Below the pieces are notes generated by a model that was not told where the DNA came from, did not search any database, and was given only the letters and a program-made list of their open reading frames with translations. From NCBI RefSeq assembly GCF_009870125.1, contig NC_046683.1:64247869-64311868 (forward strand): DNA of 64,000 bases, in the 5' to 3' direction. A program made the position numbers and the translations under genes. Position 1 is the stretch's first letter. The number at the start of each line of letters is the position of its first letter. Of this stretch, positions 15,803 to 26,521 are shown piece by piece. Origin of the DNA: Drosophila pseudoobscura. Taxonomy: Eukaryota; Arthropoda; Insecta; Diptera; Drosophilidae.

Positions 15803-18800
15803 CTAGAATAGACCCGATCCGGCCATGTTCTCGGAGAGGATCATCTTCTGGACATCGCTGAATACCTCGCGGATGCAGCGTGTGTCAGTGGCCACGGTGA
15901 AGTGGTAGTAGCACTCCCGCTCGGAGGTGATCAGATCGCTGTTGTTGCGCGAATGACGCTTGAAGGGCTCCTGGGTGATATCCACGAGCTTCTGCTTAAT
16001 GAACATCTTCGTCCAGTCGCACTCATCAAAGCAATTATCCTGCTGCGGCCGCTTGCAGAACTCCTCGTACTCTGGGAAATAGTCGACGATGTGCTTTCCA
16101 GCCCTGATCTTCCGCTCCATGATGTCGTACTTATTGATAAACACAATCAGGCCGGCGGAGGCGAGGAAACGGTTCTGCCAGACGCGCCGGAACAGCTTGA
16201 GGGCCTCCTCCAGGCGGTTCTGGTTAGGATCCTCGCGTAGATTCTGATCGAATTCGCTGCACGAGACAAGAAACAGCACTGCCTGTATGCCCTCGAACAC
16301 CTGGATCCATTTGTTGCGCTGATCTCTCTGTCCCCCCACATCGTACATGCGGAACTCCTGCTCGCCGCCTCCCAAGCTCTTGGGCACGGGCACCCGGAAG
16401 GTGATTTGCGAGATGCCAGTGGTGATCTTCCGACTGTGTAAGATGTCCTCAGTGCTGGGTATATACTCGCAATCGCTGATCCTCACAAAGTTGTCGAGAA
16501 AGCTGTAGAATGGAGAGAAAATAAGCATTTAGTAAGGCATAATCCTTTAAGATTTGTGGCCCTGAAGATAACTTACTATTTGGCACTGTCCAGCAGGGGG
16601 AATTCATTCGAGCGATCGTAGCAGGCACGGATACCGACATCGTTCCACAGAGTCATGACGTGGTCACAGTACTCCTAAAATGCAAATAAACAATTTGCTT
16701 TAGTATACATATTTGGTATTAGTCATTGAGTAAAGCATAAAACCATGAATGACTGGCATGTGGCCTCCAACAAACGCCCCACCCACCCACTACCCACTAC
16801 CCTCAAAAAAGTCTTGTCTTAATCTTATCGTATCGTATCGTATAAGCCATATAATGACCAGAGAATAAAAGATAGATAGACGCTGGCTCTCGCTCTCTTT
16901 ACAGTGGACTACGACGATGATTCAGCCGGCGGGCGACGATCAAAGGCCATTCATCCGGACAATTGCAGCTGTGCGCCACTATTCACGTAAAATCAAAAGT
17001 CGTTTCGAGGAAGTCCGATTTTTCGATCGGACAAACACCAGAAACACTTGCTTGGAAAGTTTTTAGACATTCCAGAACGCAACTTAATGGATCGTAATGG
17101 TAATGGTAATCAATCACACCGCCAGATACATGGAGAGAGATAACAGAAAAATCGATTCAGCGAGCTGGAGGAGATTTGACGCAAGTCTAATGCTTGTGGC
17201 AACGTCAAAGTCGTTTGCTTGATACCAACTGCGACAAAACATTCTGAAGTGCAGCGAGCAGGGATAAGATACAGCACTAGCACTTTGACAGTCCCCATGT
17301 CAAAGCCCCCCACTTGAGGCCACCTAAGACAGACGCCGCCTGCTCACCTCATTCATGTACTCCGGAGCACCTCCGGGCAGCGACAGGATATAGTCGGCAC
17401 TGCGTTCGCTGGTGCAGCTGCCAAAGTCCAGGCCCAGGAGGCTCATCTGCAGCACTAGCTGGTGGATCGAGTCGTGGATGTTCTGATAGATTTCAGGGAT
17501 ACGATCGCGCCGCTCACTACAGAGAGAGGGAGGAGATCCTTGAGCATTAGGTAGAAGTGAGAATCAAGGGAGAAACTTACTCATCCGTAAAGCCATTGAT
17601 ATGCAGTATTCTCATCTGTTTGAAGATGGTGGTCTTGCCGGACTCGGCAGTACCCAGCAGCAGTATCTTCACGGGGGAGTCGCTGAATCGCTTCTGCATG
17701 TCCTTGATCATGTGATTGTGCACCACTTGGAGCTCCTCCTTCTGAGCGGTTGATTGTTTAGCCGACGGCTGGCGCAACCATCGGAGAGGTCTGCAAAAAA
17801 AATAAAAAAAACAGAAGGCAAATTTACTTAGCGACTTGTTTTGCGACTTCTAAGGAAAACACGCGACACGGTCAACACGATCAGTGCTAGCTAGCGGGAA
17901 AAGAACAGATCTATATATAGGAATGGTAAATGTTTGCATACACCCCGAAAGAGGCACACAGAGACCCAAACGATACGATACCATACCATACCATACCATT
18001 CCCCCAACTACGGGCTCTAACGATGCGCTTGGCCCTGATGTATGTTTAATTAAAAGCACACAGAGCCGATACAGAGTAGACACAGATACTGCTGGGTGGT
18101 GCGGAGCGGTGCGGTGCGGTGCTACAACCGACGGAGAATACGCAATAGATAAAACCGCAATGGACCCGAATCGTGGTCGTGGGTGCTGCTGCTTAGTGAC
18201 GGTCTGAAAGCGAATCTGACGCATTGGCGGCGGCTTTTTTTGCCAATACGAGTATTCCCTTCCCCAGAACCGAGAACCAGAACTACAAACTTTAATTAGA
18301 AAGAGGGTGCAGATCAGAAGATATAGATACTGAAGCTCGAGTGTTCACGAGCAGCGTTCAGGCATTATTACATATATCGAAAAGGATATTGAACAAAGTC
18401 TCTTCTAGAAATCACATGGAATCGATGATGAAATAATAAAAGAATCAAGTTAATTCAGCATCTAGCATACCTCGTGATCAATTGGGACGATTGGGGCTTG
18501 AACATGAATGAAGATACTCGTATCAATAGTGCGGTGTTCGCATTCCAGACAGCCAGATTGCCCCGAAAAAAACATGGCCCATATCCACTTTTAATTTGGG
18601 GCACTAATTGCAGTAATTGGCAGTGGAGTGGAAACGTTCTGCAAGCCCCAAAAACCAGACGCACTTTGGCACCAGAGCATTATTATACGAGTATCTGGTT
18701 TATATAGCGCCATTTGAGTCAGGCTGAAATCGTTCATGCCACAATCGAATCGATTCGATTCATTGGGGGAGGGATGTGGCTGGGGAATGGCTGGGCAGGG

Positions 18801-20251
18801 CGTTTGCAAACTTTATGAGGGGCAATTCTAATTGGGCGATTGCCAAAACTTACTCAAGACCAATGGCTTTGGCTCTGGCGCTGGATGGATTTCGAGCTTA
18901 TCAAGGCGCCCGCCACTCCAGAGATACGGGACCCAAAGCGTTATCAAGCCATTCGGCATCGAATGCACCATCCCATCCGACCCACCAGCTCCGCGATGCA
19001 TGATGAAACCTTCCTTCATTTGTACGTTTTAATTTTTAGGGCATTAACCATAACCTATCCACCAAAAAGGTCGATCTTTCTGATGAATCATAAATATCGG
19101 CCCCCACCCACTTTCATTGGAAAGAGGGAAAAATTGGGAATTTCTAGGTGGGCGTTGGTGTGGCTATCTTTACGGTACTCACTGTAATTTCATACTTGAT
19201 TTTAACGGGGGCCTTCATAAATGTAGCCAATAGCGAATTTATGGCTGTTTACAGAAAAAAGAAAAGACAAACCAGAAAAAGGAAACCCAATCGGTGGTCC
19301 GTTGACCTCATACCCATGCGCTTGCCTGGCAACAGAACACTATATCCATCGCCGTGAAGGGAAACAAATAAACACTGGCCGTCGTGACAGGTGTCAAATG
19401 GAAACTTGGAAATGTGGAAACGTGGAAGCGTGGAAACGGGGAACCGTGGGCTGCTAATCAAGGCAAATAACCATAAAATGGTATAATTTATTCAGAGATT
19501 ACACGCCAGCTGTAAGTAATTAAGTTGGGGGAGGCGAGCAATTATGGAATTATGAACACAACAAAGAAGGAATTGCATCAGCAAAAAGACATGAGACGGC
19601 CAGAGAAAGGATCGTGGATGGAAGAGCCTTCGCTAGCGAAAGGACTGGCCCCCAGTGTAGTCTCAATAAGCCCTGACCTTTGGCGGGCCATCAAGTCATA
19701 AAGATAATATGCCTTTAATAGAATTAAATTCATATGGACATATATTGGACACCAAATTGATTTTGAAAAGGTCAAACGGTGTTGATGGATGGTCGTCTTC
19801 CCTCGCCACTTCCCCCTCCATCCAAAAAGATAATTTCCGCTATCTAACTGGCAGAAAGTCAGACTGGCAGACTGGCAGACTGATTGGGGACTTCCTAAAA
19901 GCAGAGTGTGATTAATCCAAATATAGAAATTGGGGGGAAATGGGGAATATCCAATATTAACATCGACACGATATCATTAATCACGTACTCCTTTCGCTGA
20001 TAGCAGTACGAACAGTCAGAAAGCTTTTTTTTTTTTAATGGAAAGAGCTCATTTAGTGGGTTGACTGGGTTCGGTTCTGTCTGGCTAATCATACTGATTG
20101 GTGGCCCCACCACTGGGCTTTGGGGCCTGGGGAAACGTCGATTTGCGGCAACTGGCATGGAAAGTCTCCACTGATAGGACAGGATGGGGGAAGAATCGGA
20201 TTCCCAGAACAGAACAGAACAGAACTTAACTAATACTAACCTTAATTTCAT
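15803..20251 (-). CDS. Galphaf: heterotrimeric G protein alpha subunit, Galphaf type
   Basis: GTP-binding alpha subunit distantly related to Gs, relaying receptor signals at the membrane. Exons on the - strand: 20251-20241 (11 nt), 17790-17581, 17516-17348, 16674-16577, 16502-15803; 395 aa, close to the usual length. Motifs: P-loop GTAESGKTT (50-58; canonical is GxGESGKST), catalytic Arg187 in SRKITTG, switch II DVGGQR with Gln221, base-recognition NKYD (286-289, where most have NKQD), and TVATDT (365-370, for TCAT/VDT). The N-terminus MKLRPLRW lacks Gly2 and any nearby Cys, so no myristoylation or palmitoylation site is seen; basic residues may serve instead. The C-terminal tail is SGLF, with no pertussis-toxin Cys. 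These departures match the divergent Galphaf branch better than Gs, Gi, Gq or concertina. Confidence 0.85.
17791..20240 (-). other. first intron of Galphaf
   Basis: A 2.45-kb intron separates the 11-nt first coding exon from the rest. It contains short CATAC repeats (17978-17999) and a GTGCGGAGCG-type repeat (18098-18122), and a GAAAC/GTGGAA-rich repeat near 19396-19445. Several short frames are open around 18.8-19.0 kb, but none shows a domain or splice context. Confidence 0.5.
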
Positions 20252-21932
20252 GTTTCTGAGTGTTGTATCAATTGTGCGATTGATTATGTTTCCGCTGACA
20301 GTGTCTGCGGTAACGACGACGGTAGTACGATATCTGTGCGATTTCTGTGCGATTTGTTGATTCTCTGCAGCACACACGCACGATACGATTAGCGGTACTA
20401 TTGGTTTTGTTGTTGTTGTGTTTGTTAAATACTTTGAATTCCTTTGGTTCTTGATTGCAGCTCTTCGGATCTGCAATACTGTTTATCGAGCACTTGAGTT
20501 CTTGTCACTGCAAAAATAATATCCATTTGTCACTCTGGGGGGATCTGGGATGCGGTTCCCTTTCTGTTTTCTTTTTTAAAGGTGTTCCGAACACGTCTAA
20601 CACCGTTTTATGGTTCACACAGCACTGAAAGTCGAATCGAATGGAGCGATTTCTTAAATATCAGTTCGTTGCCGAGAGCGGTACGAGCGATAATACTGAC
20701 AGAGGGAGAGATAAAGAGAGAGAGAGAGGGCGGTGGGAGATGGGAGGTGGGAGCCGATGGCAGTCCGAATCGTTTGTTAATTGCTTGTACGGGTGTTCAA
20801 AGTAAGAATGTACAATATCATTGATAAGATAGCGCCATGAGAACCCTGACACGCACACTCCCTGTCGCACACAAAAAAAAACACACGCGACAAAGAGAGC
20901 CAGCTAAGAGAAAACTGGAAGCTCTTACTCGTAAAAGCGAAAGAGTAGAATGCACTGTACATCATATGACCATCAAGTGCATAATTCTCACACACCTCCG
21001 TGTCACTGTCAAATGGAATTTAACCCTTTGTTGAGGGCCTCTCACCAGGACAGCCCTTGACAACCCAAACACCACTCCATTTGACAAACAAGTCAAGGAT
21101 CGGCAGAGCTAAGCAGTGCAACGTAGTAAACGGTTTGCATACTGCTGTGGCAACTGTTTTGCAACCAAGCGACCACGCAACCAGTGGGTACCCCACCCCC
21201 CACCGTCCAGCACTTCAAACAAAACACTCGAGAGAACATGTAATTAAAATACAATGCCCCATTCCCAAGCTCCAGCAACTCATCCAAAAACAGCGCCACT
21301 ACTTAAGCCCATTCGAACTCTTATCAACCTTCGATGATGTTGATGGCTCATAACCACTGGGGATTTGACCCACTCCCCGTGGCTGGGGCTCGTAAATTGT
21401 GTTCCAGCTTAAGGGTTTTGTCGATAGATCAGGGCAGCAGGGCACCCGGTGACCAGAGATCTCCAGAGGTTTGTTGCTACGGGAACCCAAAGGCTGCAGC
21501 TGTGGCTGCGGCCGGTGCTTGGGATGGGGCCGGTTCAAGGGAGTTCGTGGCCATCTTTGTTCTTGAAACATTGAACCCTACGGTCACTGGGGGGGTGGGT
21601 TTCATAAGTCGCCCCCCCCCCCCTTCTGCCAGCCCCAAGGTCGTTAACTGTTCGAGCCACCCACTTATCGGACAGTCGCACGAGTATGATTTCTCTGATT
21701 TCTCTGATTTCGCTGATTTCTGTGATTATGATTCTGATTTCTACTTCTCCTTCTCTATAGAGACCCACTTTATAGATTTATTTGTTTGTTTGCACAACCG
21801 TCTGGCAGGGAGACACCGCAGGAGTCACCGACTGTGATATTTGGGCATGGCCCTGTCTCATGTCAGCGAAATTGCCAGCGAAAATTTTCCTACAAATTGA
21901 GAGTCGTAAAGCGGTTTTATGGATCGAGCCCC

Positions 21933-21965
<33 letters not shown>

Positions 21966-24656
21966 TAAACGGATACTCGGATACTCGGGCACTCGGATAC
22001 ACGAACTATACGTAAGCGCCACAGTGAAAGAAGGCATGATACTTTGTACCACAAACATTTCCCAATAACTCGATTAGTTTGCAACAATATGTACTTTCAA
22101 GCGATACTGAAGAATTACTTAGGTTGACATTTTTCGGAATGGAATGTTAACCATTTTGTTTACGAGAAATAACCACATGAGAAAGAAAGAGAGAGAGAGA
22201 GAGAGAGATGAATGAATTCAAAGAATTCATGCCAATCGAGACTTGATGTACAGATATACAAACCCGAAAAACAAGTGTGCATTCATTTCCCAGTATCAGT
22301 CGCGATTTGATATTGATATTGATATTGGATTCTAGATCAGACGGATGTCGTCGGTGGTGTGTTCTGCTGATTTCCGTCTGGAATTTCGACTTCCCCTCAC
22401 GGCTCCAACGGAAGACTTCGAGGCAAAAACAACACACAAATCTATCGTATCGTTCGAGGCGACAACGACAACTGACTGCCGAATAGAGTCCTCCCCCAAC
22501 ACATGGCAATTTCTTGGGCTTATATAAATCTGATTTCGGGGGGGATCATAAATTGTGATTCGATTGGAACGCATGTGGATCGCGCGGAGCGATCGGTGGC
22601 GCTAATCATGTGGAACATTTCATTGCTTTCCAAGTAATCTGCTGTTGATAATACAATACTTGGCGCATACTTCAGAACCCGATATCGGGTATAAATTAGT
22701 AGGAGAAGGCGACTGTACCAACTGTACTTTTGGATTCTTAATAATAGGCATGACAGGCCCTCCCCATTTTGGGTTTCAGTTCCAGGATGAAGTAATTCCA
22801 ACAACCACGTCATCACCCGAATCCCCGGCGTCTTGACTGAAACGTGATCTGGGCAATCCATCACGTACGGCTCTGGCCATGATATCACCATAACACATAC
22901 AGTACGTACGTATATGTATATGAACAGTGTACACCTGATAGATATAGCTCTATAGCTCCTGCTCTTCACATAGCTGTTGTTTGTCTAATTCAACAACAAA
23001 ATACGAGCAGATAAACCTGAACGAACTCCCAAGTGGGTGCGAGCTTAATATTGGGGTTGGCTGTTATACTCTCAAAGAGTGCGGGTATTATCGGATTAGT
23101 AAAAATGTTTGAACACTCTCTTCCTTCTAGAGATAATCCACACAGAACGAAGGAGTTTTAGGTTTCGTACATCAGATTATAGTTATATTCGATTTTTCAT
23201 AATCGTTGCTTGATCTCCTCTCAACGATCGCTGCACAAGGGTATCAAAAGTTTCGGCTCGGTCCTCTGAAGGTACCCTGGTTCATTCCTGGTTTTATTTT
23301 TTGCACTGCTAAAATGTTGACAAGCATTTGATTAAAGAGTGGCTGCCGATTGGGAGGGTGGTACATGCATGCGGGGTGGGCGCACCAGAGTATAGTTGGA
23401 GCACGTCTGTGGTTCATGGGTGGTATGGCGGTATGTACAAGATACTAATGATAGATGAGCAGCGGGTTGAAGTTGAATGATTGCCATGCTCTGGCTGGCT
23501 GGCTGGATGGCTGGATGGCAAAACAACAACAGAATCATAGATATCAAAAATATTTTGAGGAGTTGCGAAATTGAGTCCGAAACGAATGATGATGTAATGG
23601 CGGATCGTCGTCCTCCTCTTCCGTTGGTGTACGTCCGCAACCTAACAAATTTCTCGATAACTTCGATTTCTGAGACGCAAAAGCAAACGTTTCAAAGGTG
23701 ACTACTGCTAATCCCTGCTACTGAACCTAAGCCAGCAGTTTCTATAAGTAATGGCATTGCACTCATGATCTCGAGTTGGACAAAAAACAAAATTGTTGAA
23801 AAAGTTTTCGAAAAAAAAATGTCTTGTATTAAAATGCGGCATTATAAAGATTTCGAGATAATCAATACTTAATCGCTTTATAATCGCCTCACACACACAC
23901 AAACACGCCATACACATCGTATAGATGGTGGAGAGCTCTGTATACCGCTCAGGATTACTTATTGTTATATGGCGGCATCGTCTGGTCACGTGTTTATGAC
24001 GTACTTCTGGGCTTTGTTTGCAAGATTTACTTTACGAGTGCCGTAAATGCGACTGCCAATGATAGATGGCATTACAACATCCCACACAACACAATTTGCA
24101 ATTTGCATTCAGAGATACTAGTGCTGATAATGATGGCTGGGATCACGGGATCATGCGATACCTTCAGATAAAGCCAAGAAAGAATGCGCCTACTCAAGCG
24201 CCCAATGATAAGCATGTAATCAGAGGATATTAGCCTCTTGTCGATCCCAGCCAGAACAGATGCAGATAATCTTTAAGTTATGTTAAACAAATGATGAGTA
24301 TCAAGAGGGGTTCCCCTTACATGAGAGCATGATTAAAGCCAACGCCTTGTACTACAAGTGATTTATAGCTTTGATAATTCATTGGTTAGTTCTACTTTTA
24401 ATGGTCTACTATGATACAGCGATTTTTAAGCTAATAACTACGCAGCCCGCAGTCCGCAGCCAGGAGTACTACAACATTTCGATTAGATGAATCCCATTAA
24501 AAACATGCACAAGAATCTGTAGTTAAATATATAAATCTGTATTATAGTATCTTTACATCTAGGCGAAAAAAATTTTGGGGGGGGGAACGTATCGAATGTA
24601 TTGCGACAGACACGATGCGGAAGTGCCGCCTTCGTCTCCGCCTCCCGCGCGCCCCT
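20252..24656. other. 4.4-kb intergenic region upstream of Galphaf
   Basis: Galphaf 5'UTR and promoter are expected at its left edge (20252-20600), which includes an ACAGAAC repeat at about 20205-20225 on its coding side. The rest holds a C run (21613-21623), a CA microsatellite (21935-21963), a GA run (22189-22209) and AT-rich sequence. The zetaCOP 3'UTR lies at its right edge. I find no supportable gene. Confidence 0.45.
21935..21963. repeat. (CA)n microsatellite
   Basis: An uninterrupted run of about 14 CA units follows a short C run. Similar uninterrupted CA or TG runs occur at 36257-36278, 36606-36630, 45357-45379 and 56299-56326. Confidence 0.95.
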
Positions 24657-25693
24657 TTACTTCAGAATGGACCATTTGAGTTGTTCGCGCGCCGATTGCA
24701 GTACCTGAAAGATATCACATACACATATAGAATGGCAGATACACAGAGATACAGAGAATGGTCGATCAATTAGCTAATGAAATCAAAAATTCACTTCACA
24801 GAGCCAATGAGCAAGAGTTCAAGACATTAAAAACAATATTTATTTGATCATAAGTACAAACGCAAGGGTGGCAAATATCTAGGGACTTTAAGGAATTGCA
24901 ACAAACGTTGAAACATAAAGAAACTAAAAATATAGTCGAATTCTACCCATACTACTTATAAAAAACGAGCAAATTAGAGTTCTTGGTTGATCGATTACTG
25001 CTTGAAGAGCCTACAGACTAATTAATAGAGATACTAAGAGATAGAGGGGGTCTGGGGGCTACCAAAAAAGACCATTTAGTGTGCTAGTTACCTGAGCAAC
25101 GGTCTGTTCGGCAATGGGAATATCATCGTTGCGCAGATCGACGCGTTTTACAACCGACGAGGGATCCGCATCCAGGATGATTCTAAAATATAGACACATT
25201 AGCCATATTTCGCTTAAGAAGAAGCTACTTTTATATGCATTATACTCACCCCCCATCACAGATCTCGTCAAAGGCCAGCATTATGATCTCCAGGTTCTCC
25301 AGCACCAGGCGCTTCTCGACATTCTTCTTCAGTATAAGGCTGATGGAGTCGTACAAGCAATTCAGCACCGACAGAAGAATGAGCTCATTCTCGTAGGCGT
25401 TGCCCATCACATAAAAGAACAGATCCACGTTGCTCTTGTAGACACAGGTGAGGCCGTCCAGCATAATGATCTCTGTGTTGGAGCGGTGAGTCTTGTTGAA
25501 CAGATTCTTCTCAAAGGCCTTCTGCTCCTTCAACGTGGACAAAATGTTTTTGTCGTAGTATTTGGCCAGAATGCGGTTGCCATCGTTGTCCATGATGCAC
25601 ATGCCCTTAATAATGTCCTGCAGCACACCGGCATTGTAAGGAATAGTCAATTATTTGCTTTATTTCAACATTTACCATCATAAATCCGTCCAT
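24657..25693 (-). CDS. zetaCOP: coatomer zeta subunit
   Basis: Small subunit of the COPI F-subcomplex, pairing with gamma-COP on Golgi-derived vesicles for retrograde Golgi-to-ER transport. Exons on the - strand: 25693-25676, 25617-25250, 25182-25092 and 24704-24657, 174 aa. The longin-type core is clear and close to metazoan zeta-[72 protein letters not shown] and the ending [10 protein letters not shown]. The first exon encodes only MDGFMM and joins [13 protein letters not shown], so the usual LEPSLYTVK-like first strand is missing (about six residues shorter). An upstream extension of exon 2 is blocked by an in-frame TAA, so the short N-terminus is what the sequence supports. The promoter region carries several motif 6 boxes. 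Confidence 0.9.
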
Positions 25694-25880
25694 TTTTGCT
25701 TGTTTTCGTGTTTTACACGTCACAATTAGAGATGTATAGTTATGTTTATCGATAAAATATACCCTCAGAAATATACCCAAATATACTAAAATATACGGTC
25801 TCATTAAAAAATATACCGTAAATATACTGACGAATTCAAGTCATATTTTACATATTCGTTTTTGATATTCCGTCTTAAAC
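25694..25880 (-). promoter_or_regulatory. zetaCOP promoter with clustered Ohler motif 6 boxes and a DRE
   Basis: AAATATACC/AAATATAC boxes (GGTATATTT on the coding strand) occur repeatedly at about 25755-25825, with TATCGATAAA near 25747. These are core elements of constitutively active Drosophila promoters. The adjoining stretch 25840-25875 (TTTTTGATATTCCGTC) also occurs at about 59192, so part of this is a dispersed repeat. Confidence 0.6.
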
Positions 25881-25895
25881 CCCCTTTATTAGTTA

Positions 25896-25940
25896 AACCA
25901 CTAACCATACAGTATACAGTATACTGTATGGTTAGTGGTT
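25896..25940. mobile_element. perfect 22-bp palindromic inverted repeat, second copy of the 13023 element
   Basis: Arms 25896-25917 and 25919-25940 are exact complements separated by one base. The core arm sequence is identical to that at 13023-13042. Taking the ends as CACTA...TAGTG, the flanks are GTTAAAC on both sides, a possible 7-bp target duplication, and are part of longer similar flanks (TTAAACCCCC on both sides). It lies between zetaCOP and the small reading frame that ends at 25952. Confidence 0.7.
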
Positions 25941-25951
25941 AAACCCCCTAA

Positions 25952-26368
25952 TTAGTTTAATACCTTATATTCTTCCTGTAGATCAGTAGTATTGTTCATC
26001 TTAAAAAAAAACAACAAAAATAAAAAGTACAATCCGTATTTGGAGGCTCATTGTCCACAATTCTACAAAAGCTGTTTTTATATCGATTTTCAAATTGTGT
26101 GGGTTCCAACCTTCACCTTTTTATTAAACACTAGGTGATCATGGAACATCTTATTAACGGACGTCATACTAATATCCAAGGATGACTCAATCTTGTCATC
26201 TTTGAAGTTTTTTTTGGAAGTTCCATTGAAAATCGAGGTTTCACATCTCTGCTTTGGCTTGTGCTGGAAGCTGTAATCTGCTCAGTGAACTGGTTCCGTG
26301 CGAACCATTGGGAACTGGCGGCGAGCGTTGTTTGAATTTGAATTTAAATGTGAAATTTGGTTTGCCAT
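25952..26368 (-). CDS. putative small two-exon gene with an in-frame TGA, unrecognised
   Basis: Exon 1 at 26368-26117 and exon 2 at 25999-25952 give 100 codons, including the terminal TAA. The 117-nt intron has a GTGAAG donor and an acceptor preceded by a long T tract. The frame starts MANQISHLNS, is interrupted by TGA at codon 29 (PVH stop ADYSF), then runs on for 55 open codons to HLVFNKK and continues with MNNTTDLQEEYKVLN. The 5' end faces the CCDC13-like gene 153 bp away, as a divergent pair. I recognise no family. Options: stop readthrough, a start downstream of the TGA, a decaying pseudogene, or a sequencing error. The stop codon lies 12 bp from the palindromic element. Confidence 0.4.
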
Positions 26369-26521
26369 GAAAGTTCCGTAAACTTCATTTTAAGGAGAAC
26401 GTACTTTGTGAACATAGGAAACGACTTGTCGTCGCGTCGCCAACAAAATTGAGAATATTCGTAACACGCCCGAGACACAGAGACATATTTAAGTTTATAT
26501 ATTTTATATAAGTTTTGCGCA
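26369..26521. promoter_or_regulatory. shared promoter of the small gene and the CCDC13-like gene
   Basis: Only 153 bp separate the two divergent start codons. The stretch contains no TATA box at a good position. Both 5' leaders must be very short or overlap. Confidence 0.35.

Noticed and set aside
19895-20476. 193-codon - strand frame overlapping the Galphaf first exon
   Set aside because: Only the 11 nt at 20251-20241, in another frame, are needed for Galphaf. The long frame crosses the donor and has no homology I recognise.
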